From positions 3,844,001-3,908,000 of the forward strand of contig NZ_CP113116.1 in the NCBI RefSeq assembly GCF_026625985.1: a stretch of 64,000 bases of DNA, read 5' to 3'. The notes beneath the pieces are model-generated. The model worked only from the letters and a program-made list of their open reading frames with translations, did not search any database and was not told the DNA's origin. The stretch comes from Mycobacterium sp. Aquia_213. Lineage in GTDB: Bacteria > Actinomycetota > Actinomycetes > Mycobacteriales > Mycobacteriaceae. This document shows, piece by piece, positions 8,746 through 19,100 of the stretch. Every line of letters starts with the position of its first letter. Position 1 is the first letter of the stretch. Made by a program: the position numbers and the translations under genes.

Positions 8746-10131
8746 CTAATTTACCATCGCCCGAAGTTGTTGCGGCAGAGATCGTTTCGAAGCATACGGC
8801 CCGAGGACCGCGGCACCGTAGCGCTTGGTCAGCAACTGGCCCGCCACCGCGTTGACCTGATCGACGGTGACGTCGTCGATCTTCCGCAGGGTGTGCTCGA
8901 TGCTGCGGTGCTTGCCATAGTTCAATTCACTGCGACCGATGCGGCTCATACGAGAACTGGAGTCTTCCAGGCCCAGCACCATCCCGCCACGCATGGAGCC
9001 CTTGGCGATGCGGCATTCGGCCTCGGTGATGCCGTCGCGAGCCACCGATTCGAGCACGTCGGTCGTCACCCGCATCACGTCGGCGAACCGCTCGGGCAAG
9101 CACGCGGCATACACCGAGAGCGCACCGCTGTCGGAGAACATGTCGACCGAGGAGTAGACCGAGTAGGCCAGCCCGCGCAGCTCGCGAACCTCTTGGAAGA
9201 GCCGGGAGCTGAGCCCCCCGCCCAGCGCGGTGTGCAGCACCGACAACGCCCAGCGATGTTCCCAACCGCGTCCGGGGGTGCGCACGCCCAACAACACGTG
9301 GGTCTGCTCGGCGTCCCGTTTGGCCACCGACAATGCGGGTTGGCCGCCGACTCGTCCGGCGCCCTTGCGTGGCGAAATGGGCTGGCGCCCACGCACCAGA
9401 CGCGCCCCGAAGTGCTCGCGCACCAAGCCGACCACCTCGTCGTGGTCGACATTGCCGGCCACCGCGACGACCATCCGTTCCGGCGTGTAGCGCCGCATGT
9501 GGAAGGAGTGCAGTTGCGACCGGGTCATCGCCGACACCGACTGCGCGGTACCGATCACGGGACGCCCGAGCGGATGATCGCCGAAGAGCGCCGAGAGGAA
9601 CATGTCCCCCAGTGCGTCCTCCGGGTCGTCGTCGCGCATCGCGATTTCCTCGAGCACGACATCGCGTTCGAGCCCGACGTCTTCGACGGCGCAGCGGCCG
9701 TTGAGGACCACGTCGGCGACGAGATCGACGGCCAGTTCGAGGTCACTGTCGAGCACGTGCGCGTAGTAGCAGGTGTGCTCCTTGGCGGTGAACGCGTTCA
9801 GCTCGCCGCCGACGGCGTCCATCGCCTGGGCGATGCCCACCGCGGTGCGGGTCGGCGTCGACTTGAACAGCAGGTGCTCGAGGAAGTGCGCCGCACCGGC
9901 AACGGTCGCGCCTTCATCCCTCGATCCGACACCGACCCATACCCCGACGGACGCGGAACGCACCGCGGGCAGGTACTCGGTGACCACCCGCAGGCCGCCC
10001 GGCAAGGTGGTGCGGCGCAAGGTGGCCTGCGGTGCAGGTTCAGCCTCGGCGGCGTGCTTGCCCCGCCGCAGGGCACCCGATCGGCCGGGGCGCGCCCCGG
10101 CCGAGTCGTCAGCTGCTGGCCGTCGCGGCAT
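8746..10131 (-). CDS. pepR: M16-family zinc metalloprotease PepR
   Basis: The 461-residue protein has the inverted zinc motif HxxEH in 'AAHFLEHLLFKST' with the downstream Glu segment 'ELNAFTAKEHTCYYA', and the C-terminal M16 partner domain ('RELRGLAYSVYSSVD'). I chose ATG at 10131 because the protein then opens 'MPRRPAADD', like the M. tuberculosis orthologue Rv2782c. A start 27 nt further upstream would add an Arg-rich stretch. The start overlaps the last 23 nt of gpsI, so the two are translationally coupled. It probably processes peptides or membrane-associated substrates. Confidence 0.92.
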   Translation of the reverse strand: MPRRPAADDSAGARPGRSGALRRGKHAAEAEPAPQATLRRTTLPGGLRVVTEYLPAVRSASVGVWVGVGSRDEGATVAGAAHFLEHLLFKSTPTRTAVGIAQAMDAVGGELNAFTAKEHTCYYAHVLDSDLELAVDLVADVVLNGRCAVEDVGLERDVVLEEIAMRDDDPEDALGDMFLSALFGDHPLGRPVIGTAQSVSAMTRSQLHSFHMRRYTPERMVVAVAGNVDHDEVVGLVREHFGARLVRGRQPISPRKGAGRVGGQPALSVAKRDAEQTHVLLGVRTPGRGWEHRWALSVLHTALGGGLSSRLFQEVRELRGLAYSVYSSVDMFSDSGALSVYAACLPERFADVMRVTTDVLESVARDGITEAECRIAKGSMRGGMVLGLEDSSSRMSRIGRSELNYGKHRSIEHTLRKIDDVTVDQVNAVAGQLLTKRYGAAVLGPYASKRSLPQQLRAMVN

Positions 10132-12376
10132 CGGCTGGCGCGGTCTCCTGAGGAGCATCGGCGGGTGCGGCGCCGTCTTCTTCGACCAGGACCAGCGAGA
10201 TCTTGCCCCGCTTGTCGATATCGGCGATCTCGACGCGCAGCTTGTCGCCGACGTTCACCACGTCCTCGACCTTGGCGATGCGCTTGCCCCTACCGAGCTT
10301 GGAGATGTGCACCAGACCGTCACGGCCGGGCAGCAGCGACACGAAAGCACCGAAATCCGTTGTCTTGACCACGGTTCCGAGGAATCGCTCGCCCACCGTC
10401 GGCAACTGCGGGTTGGCGATGGCGTTGATCCGGTCGATCGCGGCCTGCGCCGAGGGGCCGTTGGTGGCGCCGACGAACACGGTGCCGTCGTCCTCGATGG
10501 AGATCTGGGCACCGGTCTCTTCGGTGATCGAGTTGATCATCTTGCCCTTGGGGCCGATGACCTCACCGATCTTGTCGACAGGCACCTTGATGGTGGTCAC
10601 CACCGGCGCGTACGGGCTCATCTGGTCGGGCTCGTCGATGGCCTCGGCCATCACCTCGAGGATGGTCAGCCGCGCGTCCTTGGCCTGCGCCAGCGCACCC
10701 GCGAGGACCTGCGACGGGATTCCGTCGAGCTTGGTGTCCAGCTGCAGGGCCGTGACGAAGTCCTTGGTGCCGGCGCACTTGAAGTCCATGTCGCCGAATG
10801 CGTCCTCGGCACCCAGGATGTCGGTGAGGGTGACGAAGCGGCGCTCGGTCTTGCCGTCGACCTCGACGTCGTCGGAGACCAGGCCCATCGCGATACCGGC
10901 CACCGGCGCCTTCAGCGGCACACCGGCGTTGAGCAGCGCCAGCGTGGACGCGCAGACCGAACCCATCGACGTGGAACCGTTGGAGCTCAGGGCTTCCGAC
11001 ACCTGACGGATCGCGTAGGGGAATTCCTCGACGCTGGGCAGCACCGGGATCAGGGCCCGCTCGGCGAGCGCGCCGTGCCCGATCTCGCGCCGCTTCGGCG
11101 AACCGACGCGGCCAGTCTCGCCGGTGGAGAACGGCGGGAAGTTGTAGTGGTGCATGTAGCGCTTGGAGGTTTCCGGCCCCAGCGAGTCGATCTGCTGAGC
11201 CATCTTGACCATGTCCAGCGTGGTGACACCGAGGATCTGGGTCTCACCCCGCTCGAACAGCGCGCTGCCGTGCGCGCGCGGCACGATGGCGACCTCGGCC
11301 GACAACGCACGGATGTCGGTGATGCCGCGACCGTCGATGCGGAAGTGGTCGGTCAAGATGCGCTGGCGGACCAGCTTCTTGGTCAGCGACCGGAACGCGG
11401 CGCTGACCTCTTTTTCCCGGCCCTCGTAGGTCGCCGAGTCCTTAGTGAGCCGCTCGAGCACCTCGGCCTTGAGCTCGTCGGTGCGCGCGTCGCGCTCGGC
11501 CTTGCCGCCGATGGTCAGCGCCTTGGCCAGCTCGTCGGTGGCCACCGAGGCGACCGAGTAGTAGACGTCTTCCTGGTAGTCCGGGAACGTCGGGTACTCA
11601 CCGACGGGCTTGGCGGCCGCGTCGGCCAGCTCCTGCTGCGCGGTACACAGCGCGGCGATGAACGGCTTGGCGGCCTCCAGGCCTTCGGCCACAACGGTTT
11701 CCGTCGGCGCCTGCGCGCCACCCTCGACGAGCTCGATGACCTTTTCGGTGGCCTCGGCCTCGACCATCATGATGGCGACGTCGTTGTCGATCTTGCGGCC
11801 GGCCACGACCATGTCGAACACGGCATTCTCAAGCTGCTCGACGGTCGGGAACGCGACCCAGGTGCCGTCGATCAGCGCGACGCGCACGCCCCCGATGGGG
11901 CCGGAGAACGGCAGCCCACTGATCTGGGTGGAGGCCGACGCGGCATTGATCGCCAGCGCGTCGTACAGGTCGTTGGGGTCCAGGCTCAGGATCGTCACCA
12001 CGACCTGGATCTCGTTGCGCAGGCCGGAGATGAACGACGGCCGCAGCGGGCGGTCGATCAGCCGGCAGGTCAGGATCGCGTCCGTAGAGGGCCGGCCCTC
12101 GCGACGGAAGAACGAACCGGGGATGCGCCCGGCGGCGTACATCCGCTCCTCGACGTCGACCGTCAGCGGGAAGAAGTCGAAGTGCTCCTTGGGGGACTTG
12201 CTGGCGGTCGTCGCCGACAGCAACATGTTCTCGTCGTCGAGGTAGGCGACGACGGCGCCGGCGGCCTGCTGGGCCAGCCGGCCGGTCTCGAAACGAATGG
12301 TGCGGGAACCAAAGGTTCCGTTGTCGATTGTGGCGGTCGATTCGAACACGCCTTCATCAATTTGAGCTACAGACAT
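10109..12376 (-). CDS. gpsI: Polynucleotide phosphorylase / guanosine pentaphosphate synthetase
   Basis: The 755-residue enzyme has the full PNPase order: two RNase PH domains separated by an all-helical linker, then a KH domain ('IKVPVDKIGEVIGPKGKMI') and a C-terminal S1 domain ('GTVVKTTDFGAFVSLLPG'). The active-site block 'KRREIGHGALAERAL' and 'GDMDFKCAGTKDF' is intact. It degrades mRNA 3' to 5' using phosphate. It lies downstream of rpsO on the same strand, the classical rpsO-pnp arrangement, but about 330 bp separate them. M. tuberculosis carries lppU in this gap and I see no lppU here. Confidence 0.97.
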   Translation of the reverse strand: MSVAQIDEGVFESTATIDNGTFGSRTIRFETGRLAQQAAGAVVAYLDDENMLLSATTASKSPKEHFDFFPLTVDVEERMYAAGRIPGSFFRREGRPSTDAILTCRLIDRPLRPSFISGLRNEIQVVVTILSLDPNDLYDALAINAASASTQISGLPFSGPIGGVRVALIDGTWVAFPTVEQLENAVFDMVVAGRKIDNDVAIMMVEAEATEKVIELVEGGAQAPTETVVAEGLEAAKPFIAALCTAQQELADAAAKPVGEYPTFPDYQEDVYYSVASVATDELAKALTIGGKAERDARTDELKAEVLERLTKDSATYEGREKEVSAAFRSLTKKLVRQRILTDHFRIDGRGITDIRALSAEVAIVPRAHGSALFERGETQILGVTTLDMVKMAQQIDSLGPETSKRYMHHYNFPPFSTGETGRVGSPKRREIGHGALAERALIPVLPSVEEFPYAIRQVSEALSSNGSTSMGSVCASTLALLNAGVPLKAPVAGIAMGLVSDDVEVDGKTERRFVTLTDILGAEDAFGDMDFKCAGTKDFVTALQLDTKLDGIPSQVLAGALAQAKDARLTILEVMAEAIDEPDQMSPYAPVVTTIKVPVDKIGEVIGPKGKMINSITEETGAQISIEDDGTVFVGATNGPSAQAAIDRINAIANPQLPTVGERFLGTVVKTTDFGAFVSLLPGRDGLVHISKLGRGKRIAKVEDVVNVGDKLRVEIADIDKRGKISLVLVEEDGAAPADAPQETAPADAATASS

Positions 12377-12437
12377 AGGTGTCCGTACAGCCTCTCTAGG
12401 TTATTCAGCTTTTTCGCGTGGTCACACGCAACCCGCA

Positions 12438-12457
12438 GAGGGTTCGGAGCAACCCTC
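12438..12457 (-). promoter_or_regulatory. Stem-loop in the putative gpsI 5' leader
   Basis: A perfect 7-bp inverted repeat (GAGGGTT / AACCCTC) encloses a 6-nt loop about 60 nt upstream of the gpsI start. In enterobacteria a leader hairpin of pnp is the RNase III site for PNPase autoregulation. A similar role here is only an analogy. Confidence 0.4.
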
Positions 12458-12629
12458 GCGAAACTAGAGTCTGAATGCGGCTACGGCCATCGATCGAAGC
12501 GGCCGACCTGCCCCAGATCCGGAGAGCCCGGCTGCCACTACCGAAGACCGCCCGATACAGACCGGGCTGCTTCCGTCGTGACACGCTGGAACGGAACACA
12601 CGGATCTGTGCGTACCGCACCATTTGTTC

Positions 12630-12644
12630 GGGCCAGACAGGCCC
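12630..12644. terminator. Possible weak terminator or attenuator downstream of rpsO
   Basis: GGGCC-AGACA-GGCCC forms a 5-bp GC stem about 65 nt past the rpsO stop. No U-tract follows on the reverse strand, so termination efficiency is doubtful. Confidence 0.25.
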
Positions 12645-12708
12645 AGAACGCTCTCACTCTACACTGGCGAACTTGGCTGGCCAGGAAGGCGTGGGAGAGG
12701 GCCAAGCG

Positions 12709-12978
12709 TCAGCGACGCAGGCCCAGCCGATCGATCAGCGAGCGGTAGCGCTCGACGTCGATCTGCGAGATGTACTTGATCAGCCGGCGCCGGCGACCGA
12801 CCAGCAGCAGCAAGCCGCGCCGCGAGTGGTGGTCGTGCTTGTGCACCTTGAGGTGCTCGGTCAGGTCGGCGATCCGCTTGGTCAGCAGCGCGATCTGCGC
12901 CTCCGGCGATCCGGTGTCGGTGTCGTGCAGGCCGTATTGGCCCAGAATTTCTTTTTTCTGTTCGGCAGTAAGCGCCAC
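12709..12978 (-). CDS. rpsO: 30S ribosomal protein S15
   Basis: The 89-residue protein matches S15 in length and sequence throughout: 'DTGSPEAQIALLTKRIADLT', 'HKHDHHSRRGLLLLVGRRRR' and 'YRSLIDRLGLRR'. S15 binds 16S rRNA in the platform and nucleates assembly. It lies upstream of gpsI on the same strand. The giant PPE gene ends 133 bp upstream, where ribF would be expected in M. tuberculosis. Confidence 0.98.
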   Translation of the reverse strand: MALTAEQKKEILGQYGLHDTDTGSPEAQIALLTKRIADLTEHLKVHKHDHHSRRGLLLLVGRRRRLIKYISQIDVERYRSLIDRLGLRR

Positions 12979-13111
12979 GAAATAACTCCATCAATAGGTC
13001 CGCGAAGGTTCAAATGTCAGGCACGGCCGCCGCGAACCGCAGCACGCGCCGATGTCGTCCGGCAGTTTAGCAGCCAAGAGGCGCCCGCCCCGAATCGTCG
13101 GCGGCGCGGTG

Positions 13112-16100
13112 TCAGTCGCCGACGAAGTCGAGCGCGTCGTCAAACGCGTCGAGCGCGTCTTTGAACGCGTCCCTGAACGCATCGTTGAGCGCGTCGACGT
13201 CCAGCTGCGGTTGGATTCCCGAGGTTCCCGCCAGGCCGGGTGACGACGCCGATATGCCGCCGAATCCGGGCAGGGCCGCGGGAGTCGGCGCAACCGGTGG
13301 CAGCACCCCAGGAGCGACGGTCGCGGGGCCGAACAGGCCGGTGGGGCCCGCCGAGCCGCCGGGCAAGACGGTGATGATGTTGCCGGGGCCGACGACAAAG
13401 AAGCCGCCCTGCGTGATGGGAACGGTGTTGCCCGCGTTGACGGTGAGGTAGCCGTTGACGATGAGGGTGCCGCCGTTGTCGACGAGGAGGGTGGCGGTGG
13501 CGCCGTTTCCGGTGCCGCTCACGCCGACGGTCACGGTGCCGTCGGGGCTGATGGTGAAGGTGCCGCCGTTGCTCACGGTGAGGATGCCGCCGTCGGTAAG
13601 GGTGAAGGTGCCGCCGCCGTCGACGGTGACGGTGCCGGCGTCGGCGAAGGTGCTGCCGTGGGCGACGGTCAGGGTGCCACCGGGGTTGATGGTGATGGTG
13701 CCCTGGTCCAAGACGGTGACGACACCGCTGGGGTCGACGGTCAGCGTGCCACCGTCGGCGACAACGCCGCCGGGCGTGATGGTCAGGCCACCGCCGTCGA
13801 CTGCGAGGGTGCCCCCGGGGTCGATGGTCACTGTGCCGCTGTCGATCAGGGCCCCGTTGGGGTCGACGGTCAGGAGACCGCCGCCATCGACGGTCAGGGC
13901 GCCGCCGGGACTGACGGTCACGCTGCCGCCGCTGTCGACGTCGAGGGTGGCGCCGGAGTCGACGGTCAAACTCCCCGCGTCACTCAGGACACCACCGTGG
14001 CTGACGGACAGCGTGCCACCGGCGTCGACGTCGAGGGTGCCGTTGACGTTCAGAGTCCCGGCGTTTTCGACGGTGAGGGCGCCGGCGTCGTTCAAGGCGC
14101 CGCCGGCATCGACAGTAAGGGTGCCGCCGTCGTTGAGGATGCCGCCGTTGGCGATGTCGAGGGTGGCGGTGTCGTTGACGGTGAGGACGCCGTAGTCGCT
14201 GAGGGTGCCGCCGGGTTGGATGGTGAGGCTGCCGCCATCGGTGAGGCTGCCGGTGCTGTAAACGGTCAGGGTTCCGGCGTCGTTGAGGGTGGCGCCGGGG
14301 TCGACGGTGAGGATGCCGTAGTCGTTCAGGGTGCCGCCAGGTTGGACGGTGAGCGCGCCATCGTTAGTGAGGGTGCCGGCATTGCTGAGGGTGCCGTAAT
14401 CATCGAGCGTGGCGCCGGGTTGAACGGTGAGGCTGCCGTCGGCGGTGACATTAAAGGTGCCGCTGTTGGTCAGGGTGCCGGAGTCGGTGAGAGTGCCGTA
14501 ATCGTTGAGCGTGCCGCCGGTGTTGATGGTCAGGTTGCCGTTGTTGGTGAGAACACCGCCGTCGTTGAGGATGCCGCCGCTGTTGACCGTCAGAGTGCCG
14601 TAGTCATTGAGCGTGGCGCCGGGTTGCACGGTGACCGTGCCGCTGTTGGTCAGGATGCCGCTGTCGTTGACAGTGCCGCCGGTGTCGATCCAGAGCTCGC
14701 CGCCGGTGTCGACCGTGAGAGCGCCACCGTCATTGACGGTGAGGGTGCCGCTCTCGTCGTAGAAGCCGCCGGTGTCGATGGTGAGGCTGCCGCCGTTGGT
14801 GAGGTTGACTGCCCCGCTGTTGTACAGGGTGCCGCCGTCCGTCAGCGTTCCGCCGTCGTTGAGGACGGCTCCGGTGGCGATGTGGAATGTGCCGCCATGG
14901 TCGACGCCCAGCGCGCCCTCATTGGTAAGGGTGCCGTAGTCCCAGAGGGTGCCACCGGATTGCACGGTGAAGCTGCCGCCGTTGTCGACGGTGAGGGCGC
15001 CGGACTGGTCGACAGCGAGGATGCCCGCGTCGTTGAGGACGCCACCGGATTGAACCGTCACGGTGCCGGCGTCGGTGAGGGTGCCACCGTCGCCGACGCT
15101 GATGGCGCCACCGGAATCGACGGTGAGAGTGCCGCCGCCGTCGACGCTGAGCGTGCCGCCGTCGGTGACGCTGAGGCTGCCCGCGTCGGTGAGCGTGCCA
15201 CCGCTGGAAACGGTCAGGCTACCGCCGTCGTCGAGTGTGCCGGTGCTGTAGACGATCATGGATCCGGCCTCGTTGAGAGTGCCGCCGGGGTGGATGTTGA
15301 GTACACCGCCGTTGCCCAGGCCGACGTTGTCGTTGAGGGTGCCGAAGTCGTCGAGTATGCCGCCGTTGTCGATGAACAGGTGGCCGCCGTTCGTGAGGGT
15401 GCCGCCGTTGTTGATGGTGAGACTGCCCGCATCGTCGAGAGTGCCACCGACATTGACGTTGACGGTGCCGGCGTCGGTGAGGGTGCCACCGTTGTAAACG
15501 GTGAGGTTCCCGCCGGTATCGACGGTGACGGTGCCGGCGTGGTCGACGGTGAGGGTGCCGAGGTCGTTGAGCCCGCCGCCGTTGGTGATGTTGAGGGTGC
15601 CAGTGTCGTTGACGGTGAGGGTGCCGTAGTCGTTGAGGGTGCCGGCGTCGTTGAGAACCGCGCCACTGTTGATGTTGAGGCTGCCGCCGTCGTTCAGGAT
15701 GCCGCCGGCCTGGATGTCGACGGTGCCGTAGTCATCAAAGACGCCGCCGTTGACGTTCAACGTGCCGGCGTCGTTGAGTTGGCCACCGGTTTGGACGATG
15801 AGACTGCCACCGTCGTCGACGGTGACGGTGCCGCCACTGTGGACGAAGACGCCACCGCTGTTGGTGAGGGTGGCGGCGTCGTGAACGCTCAGGGAGCCGC
15901 CGTCCTCGACGTCGACGACGCCGGGGCCGTCGACATTGAAGGTGCCGCCGTCGTCGAGGACGCCGCCGTTGTAGACGGTCAGGAATCCGTCCTCGTTGAG
16001 GGTGGCGCCGGGATGGACGGTGAGGGTGCCGTAATCGTCGAGGGTGCTGTCAAAGTTGACCGTGAGGGTGCCGTAGTCGTCGAGGACGCCACTGGACTGG

Positions 16101-19100
16101 ACGGTCAGGGCACCGGCGTCGTTGAGGGTCCCGGCGTCGGTGACCGTAAGAGTGCCGCCGCTGTTCACGGTGAGGGCGCCGCCGTTGTCGATGGTCACGC
16201 TGCCGTCGCCGACGGTCAGGGTGCCCCCGGAGTCGACCGTGAGGGCACCGCCGTCGGTGAGGCTGCCGCCGTTGCTGACCGTGAGGGAGCCGCTGTCGGT
16301 GAGCGTGCCGCCGGCGTTGACGGTAAGGCTGCCGGAGTTGGTGACGCTGAGGGTGCCGTTGTTGGTGACAGTGCCACCGTCGGAGACGGTGAGGGAGCCG
16401 CCGTCGGTGTAGGTGCTCCCGCTGTCGATCGTCAGGGTGCCTTGGTCGGTGACGGTGACGGTGCCGGCGTCGGAGGTGAGCGTGCCGCTGTTGGTGAGAG
16501 TGCCGCCGTCGTCGAGAGTGCCTCCGGGGTTGACGGTCAGGGCACCGTTGTTGGTGAGGGTGCCACCCGAGTCGACGCTGATGTTGCCGTAGTCGGCGAC
16601 GATCCCGTTGTTGGTGAACGTGCCGTAGTCGGCGACGACGCCGTTGTTGGTGAGAGTGCCGCCGTTGGTGAAATTGCCGTAGTCGAATAGGGTGCCGCCG
16701 TTATTGAGAGCGCCGCCGTCGTCGACGGTGAGGGTGGAGAAATTGGTGAGGGTGCCGTTGTTGGTGAGCGTGCCGCCGCCGTCGACGGTAAGAGTGCTGG
16801 CGTCAATGAGGCTGCCGCCGTTGTCGACCGTCAGGGTGCCGCCATTGGTGACGGTGAGGGTGCCGGCGTCGGTGAGGGTGCCGCCGTTGCTGACGGTGAG
16901 GGTGCCGCCATCGGTGAGGGTGCCGCCGCTGTTGATGGTGAGCGAGCCGCCGTCCGTGAGGGTGCCGCCGTTGGAGACGGTAACTGTGCCGCTGTCGATG
17001 GTGAGGGCGCCGTCGTTGGTGAAGGTGCCGCCGTTGTTGACGGTGAGGATGCCATCGTTGGTGAGGGTGGCGCTGTCGTTGACGGTGAGGTAGCCGGCGT
17101 TGTGGACGGACAGGGTGCCGTCATTGGTCAACGTGCCGCCGCTATTGATGGTGAGGGTGCCGTAGTCGTCAAGAATGCCGCCGCCGTGGACGGTGAGCGT
17201 CCCCTCGTTGGTAACGGTGCCGGCATTGGTGAGAATGCCGTAATCGTCGAAGGTGCCGCCGGTGTCGACGGTCAGGGTCCCATCACTGCTGACGGTCAGG
17301 GTGCCGCTGTTGGTGAGGGTGCCGGAGTCGGTGAGGGCGCCGTAATCGTTGAGGGTGCCGGCGGGATTGACGGTCAGGGTGCCGTCACTGTTGACGATCA
17401 AGGCGCCGCCGTCGTTGAGCGTGCCGCCGGCGTTGACAGTCAGCGTGCCGTAATCGTTGAGCGTGCCGCCGTTGGTGACGGTCAGGGTGCCGCTGTTGGT
17501 AAGGATGCCGCCGTCGTTGAGAGTGGCGCCGGTTTCGACGTAGACCTCGCCGCCGGTGTTGACCGTGAGGGCGCCCCCGTCATTGACGGTGAGGGTGCCG
17601 CCATCGTCGAGGAAGCCGCCGGCGTCGACGGTGAGAGTGCCGCCGTCAGTGACGTTGATAGTCCCGCCGTTGGACAGGGTGCCGCTGTCGGTGAGCGTGC
17701 CGCCGTCGTTAAGGACGGCGTCGGACAAGACGTAGACGGTGCCGCCGTGGTCGACCGTGAGGGTGCCGCTGTTGGTAAGCGTGCCGTAGTCGTAGAGGCT
17801 GCCGCCGGATTGCACGGTGAGGGTGCCGCCGTCATTGACCGTGAAGACGCCCTCGTTGTTGAGGATGCCGGCCTCGTTGAGGGTGCCGCTGTTGGTGAGG
17901 GTGGCATCGGGGTAGACGGTCATGTTGCCGGTACTGCCGTTGGTGAAGGTTCCGCTATTGGTGATGCTGGCGTCGGAGTAGACGTTCAGCCCCCCGTTGT
18001 TGGCGAATTGGCCACTGTTGATGAAGGTGCCGGAATCGAGGAGGGTCCCGTTGCTGGTGAAGCTGCCGCCGTTGGTGAAGGTGCCGCCTTGTGTGATCTC
18101 GATGAAGCCGCCAGCGTCGGTGGTGACCGTACCGCTGGCGTCGACGTTGAAGGTGCCGCCATCGACGAGAGTGCCGCCGTTGCTGATGGTCAGGCTGCCG
18201 CTGTCGGTGAGGGTGCCGTTGTTGATAAGTGCGGCCCCATCACTGACCGTGAGGGCGCCGTTGTCGGTGAGGATTCCGCCGTTGCTGATGCTCAGGGTGC
18301 CGCTGTCGGTGAGGGTTCCGCCGGAGCTAACGGTCAGGGTTCCGCCGTCGGTGACGGTGCCGCCGCTATCGACGGTCAGGGCGCCCCAGTCGGTGAGGGT
18401 GGCGCCGTTATAGACGGCGAGGATGCCTTCGTTGTTGATGGTCATGGTGCTGCCGGGACCGACGTAGATGCTGCCGTAGTCGTTGAGGGCGCCGCCGTCG
18501 GTGACGGTGAGAGTGCCGGGGTTGACGCCCAAGATGTCGCCGTCGTTGAGGACGCCGCCGGAGCTGACCGTGAGGTTGCCGGCGTCGGCGAGGGCGCCGT
18601 TGTTGGTAAGGACACCGCCGTTTTCGATGGTGAGGCTGCCGCCGTTGTCGATGGTGAGCGGGATGCCGCTCTGGACGGTCAGGGTCCCGGCGTCGTTGAG
18701 GGTGGCACCGCTCTGGACGGTGAGGGCGCCGGCGTCGTTGAGAGTGCCGCCGCTATCGATGGTCAGGCTGCCGGCGTCATTCAGCGTGCCGCCGCTCGAG
18801 ACGTTAAGGATCCCGTCGTCATTGACGGTGAGAGTGCCGGCGTTGTCGAGGGTGCCACCGGTTTGGACGGTCAGGGTGCCTGCATCGTTGAGGGTGCCGC
18901 CGCTTTGGACGGTCAGGCTGCCGGCGTCGTTAAGGGTGCCCCCGGATTGAACGGTCAGGGCGCCGGCGTCATTCAGCGTGCCGCCGCTCGAGACGTTAAG
19001 GATGCCGTGGTTATTGACGACGAGGGTGCCGGCGTCGTTAAGAGTGCCGCCGGATTGGACGGTCACCGTACCGACATCGGTCAGCGTGCCACCGGTTTGG

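Larger units (their letters stand above)
12377..12708. other. gpsI-rpsO intergenic region (no gene)
   Basis: These 332 bp hold no convincing gene. A 72-codon Arg/Ser-rich frame on the reverse strand shows no protein-like features. The region contains two stem-loops, listed separately, and presumably the gpsI promoter. The position corresponds to that of lppU in M. tuberculosis; no lipoprotein remnant was recognised. Confidence 0.6.

Noticed and set aside
12405..12623. 72-codon reverse frame in the gpsI-rpsO gap as an lppU remnant
   Set aside because: No signal peptide, lipobox or hydrophobic start; Arg/Ser-rich composition typical of non-coding frames in high-GC DNA.
13658..16690. Open frame of 1,010 codons on the plus strand opposite the PPE gene
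   Set aside because: It is a by-product of stop-free repeats read in reverse. The minus strand has the PPE domain, a ribosome-binding site and regular strand-forming repeats, while the plus frame only gives monotonous Gly/Ala/Val/Asp text with no domain.
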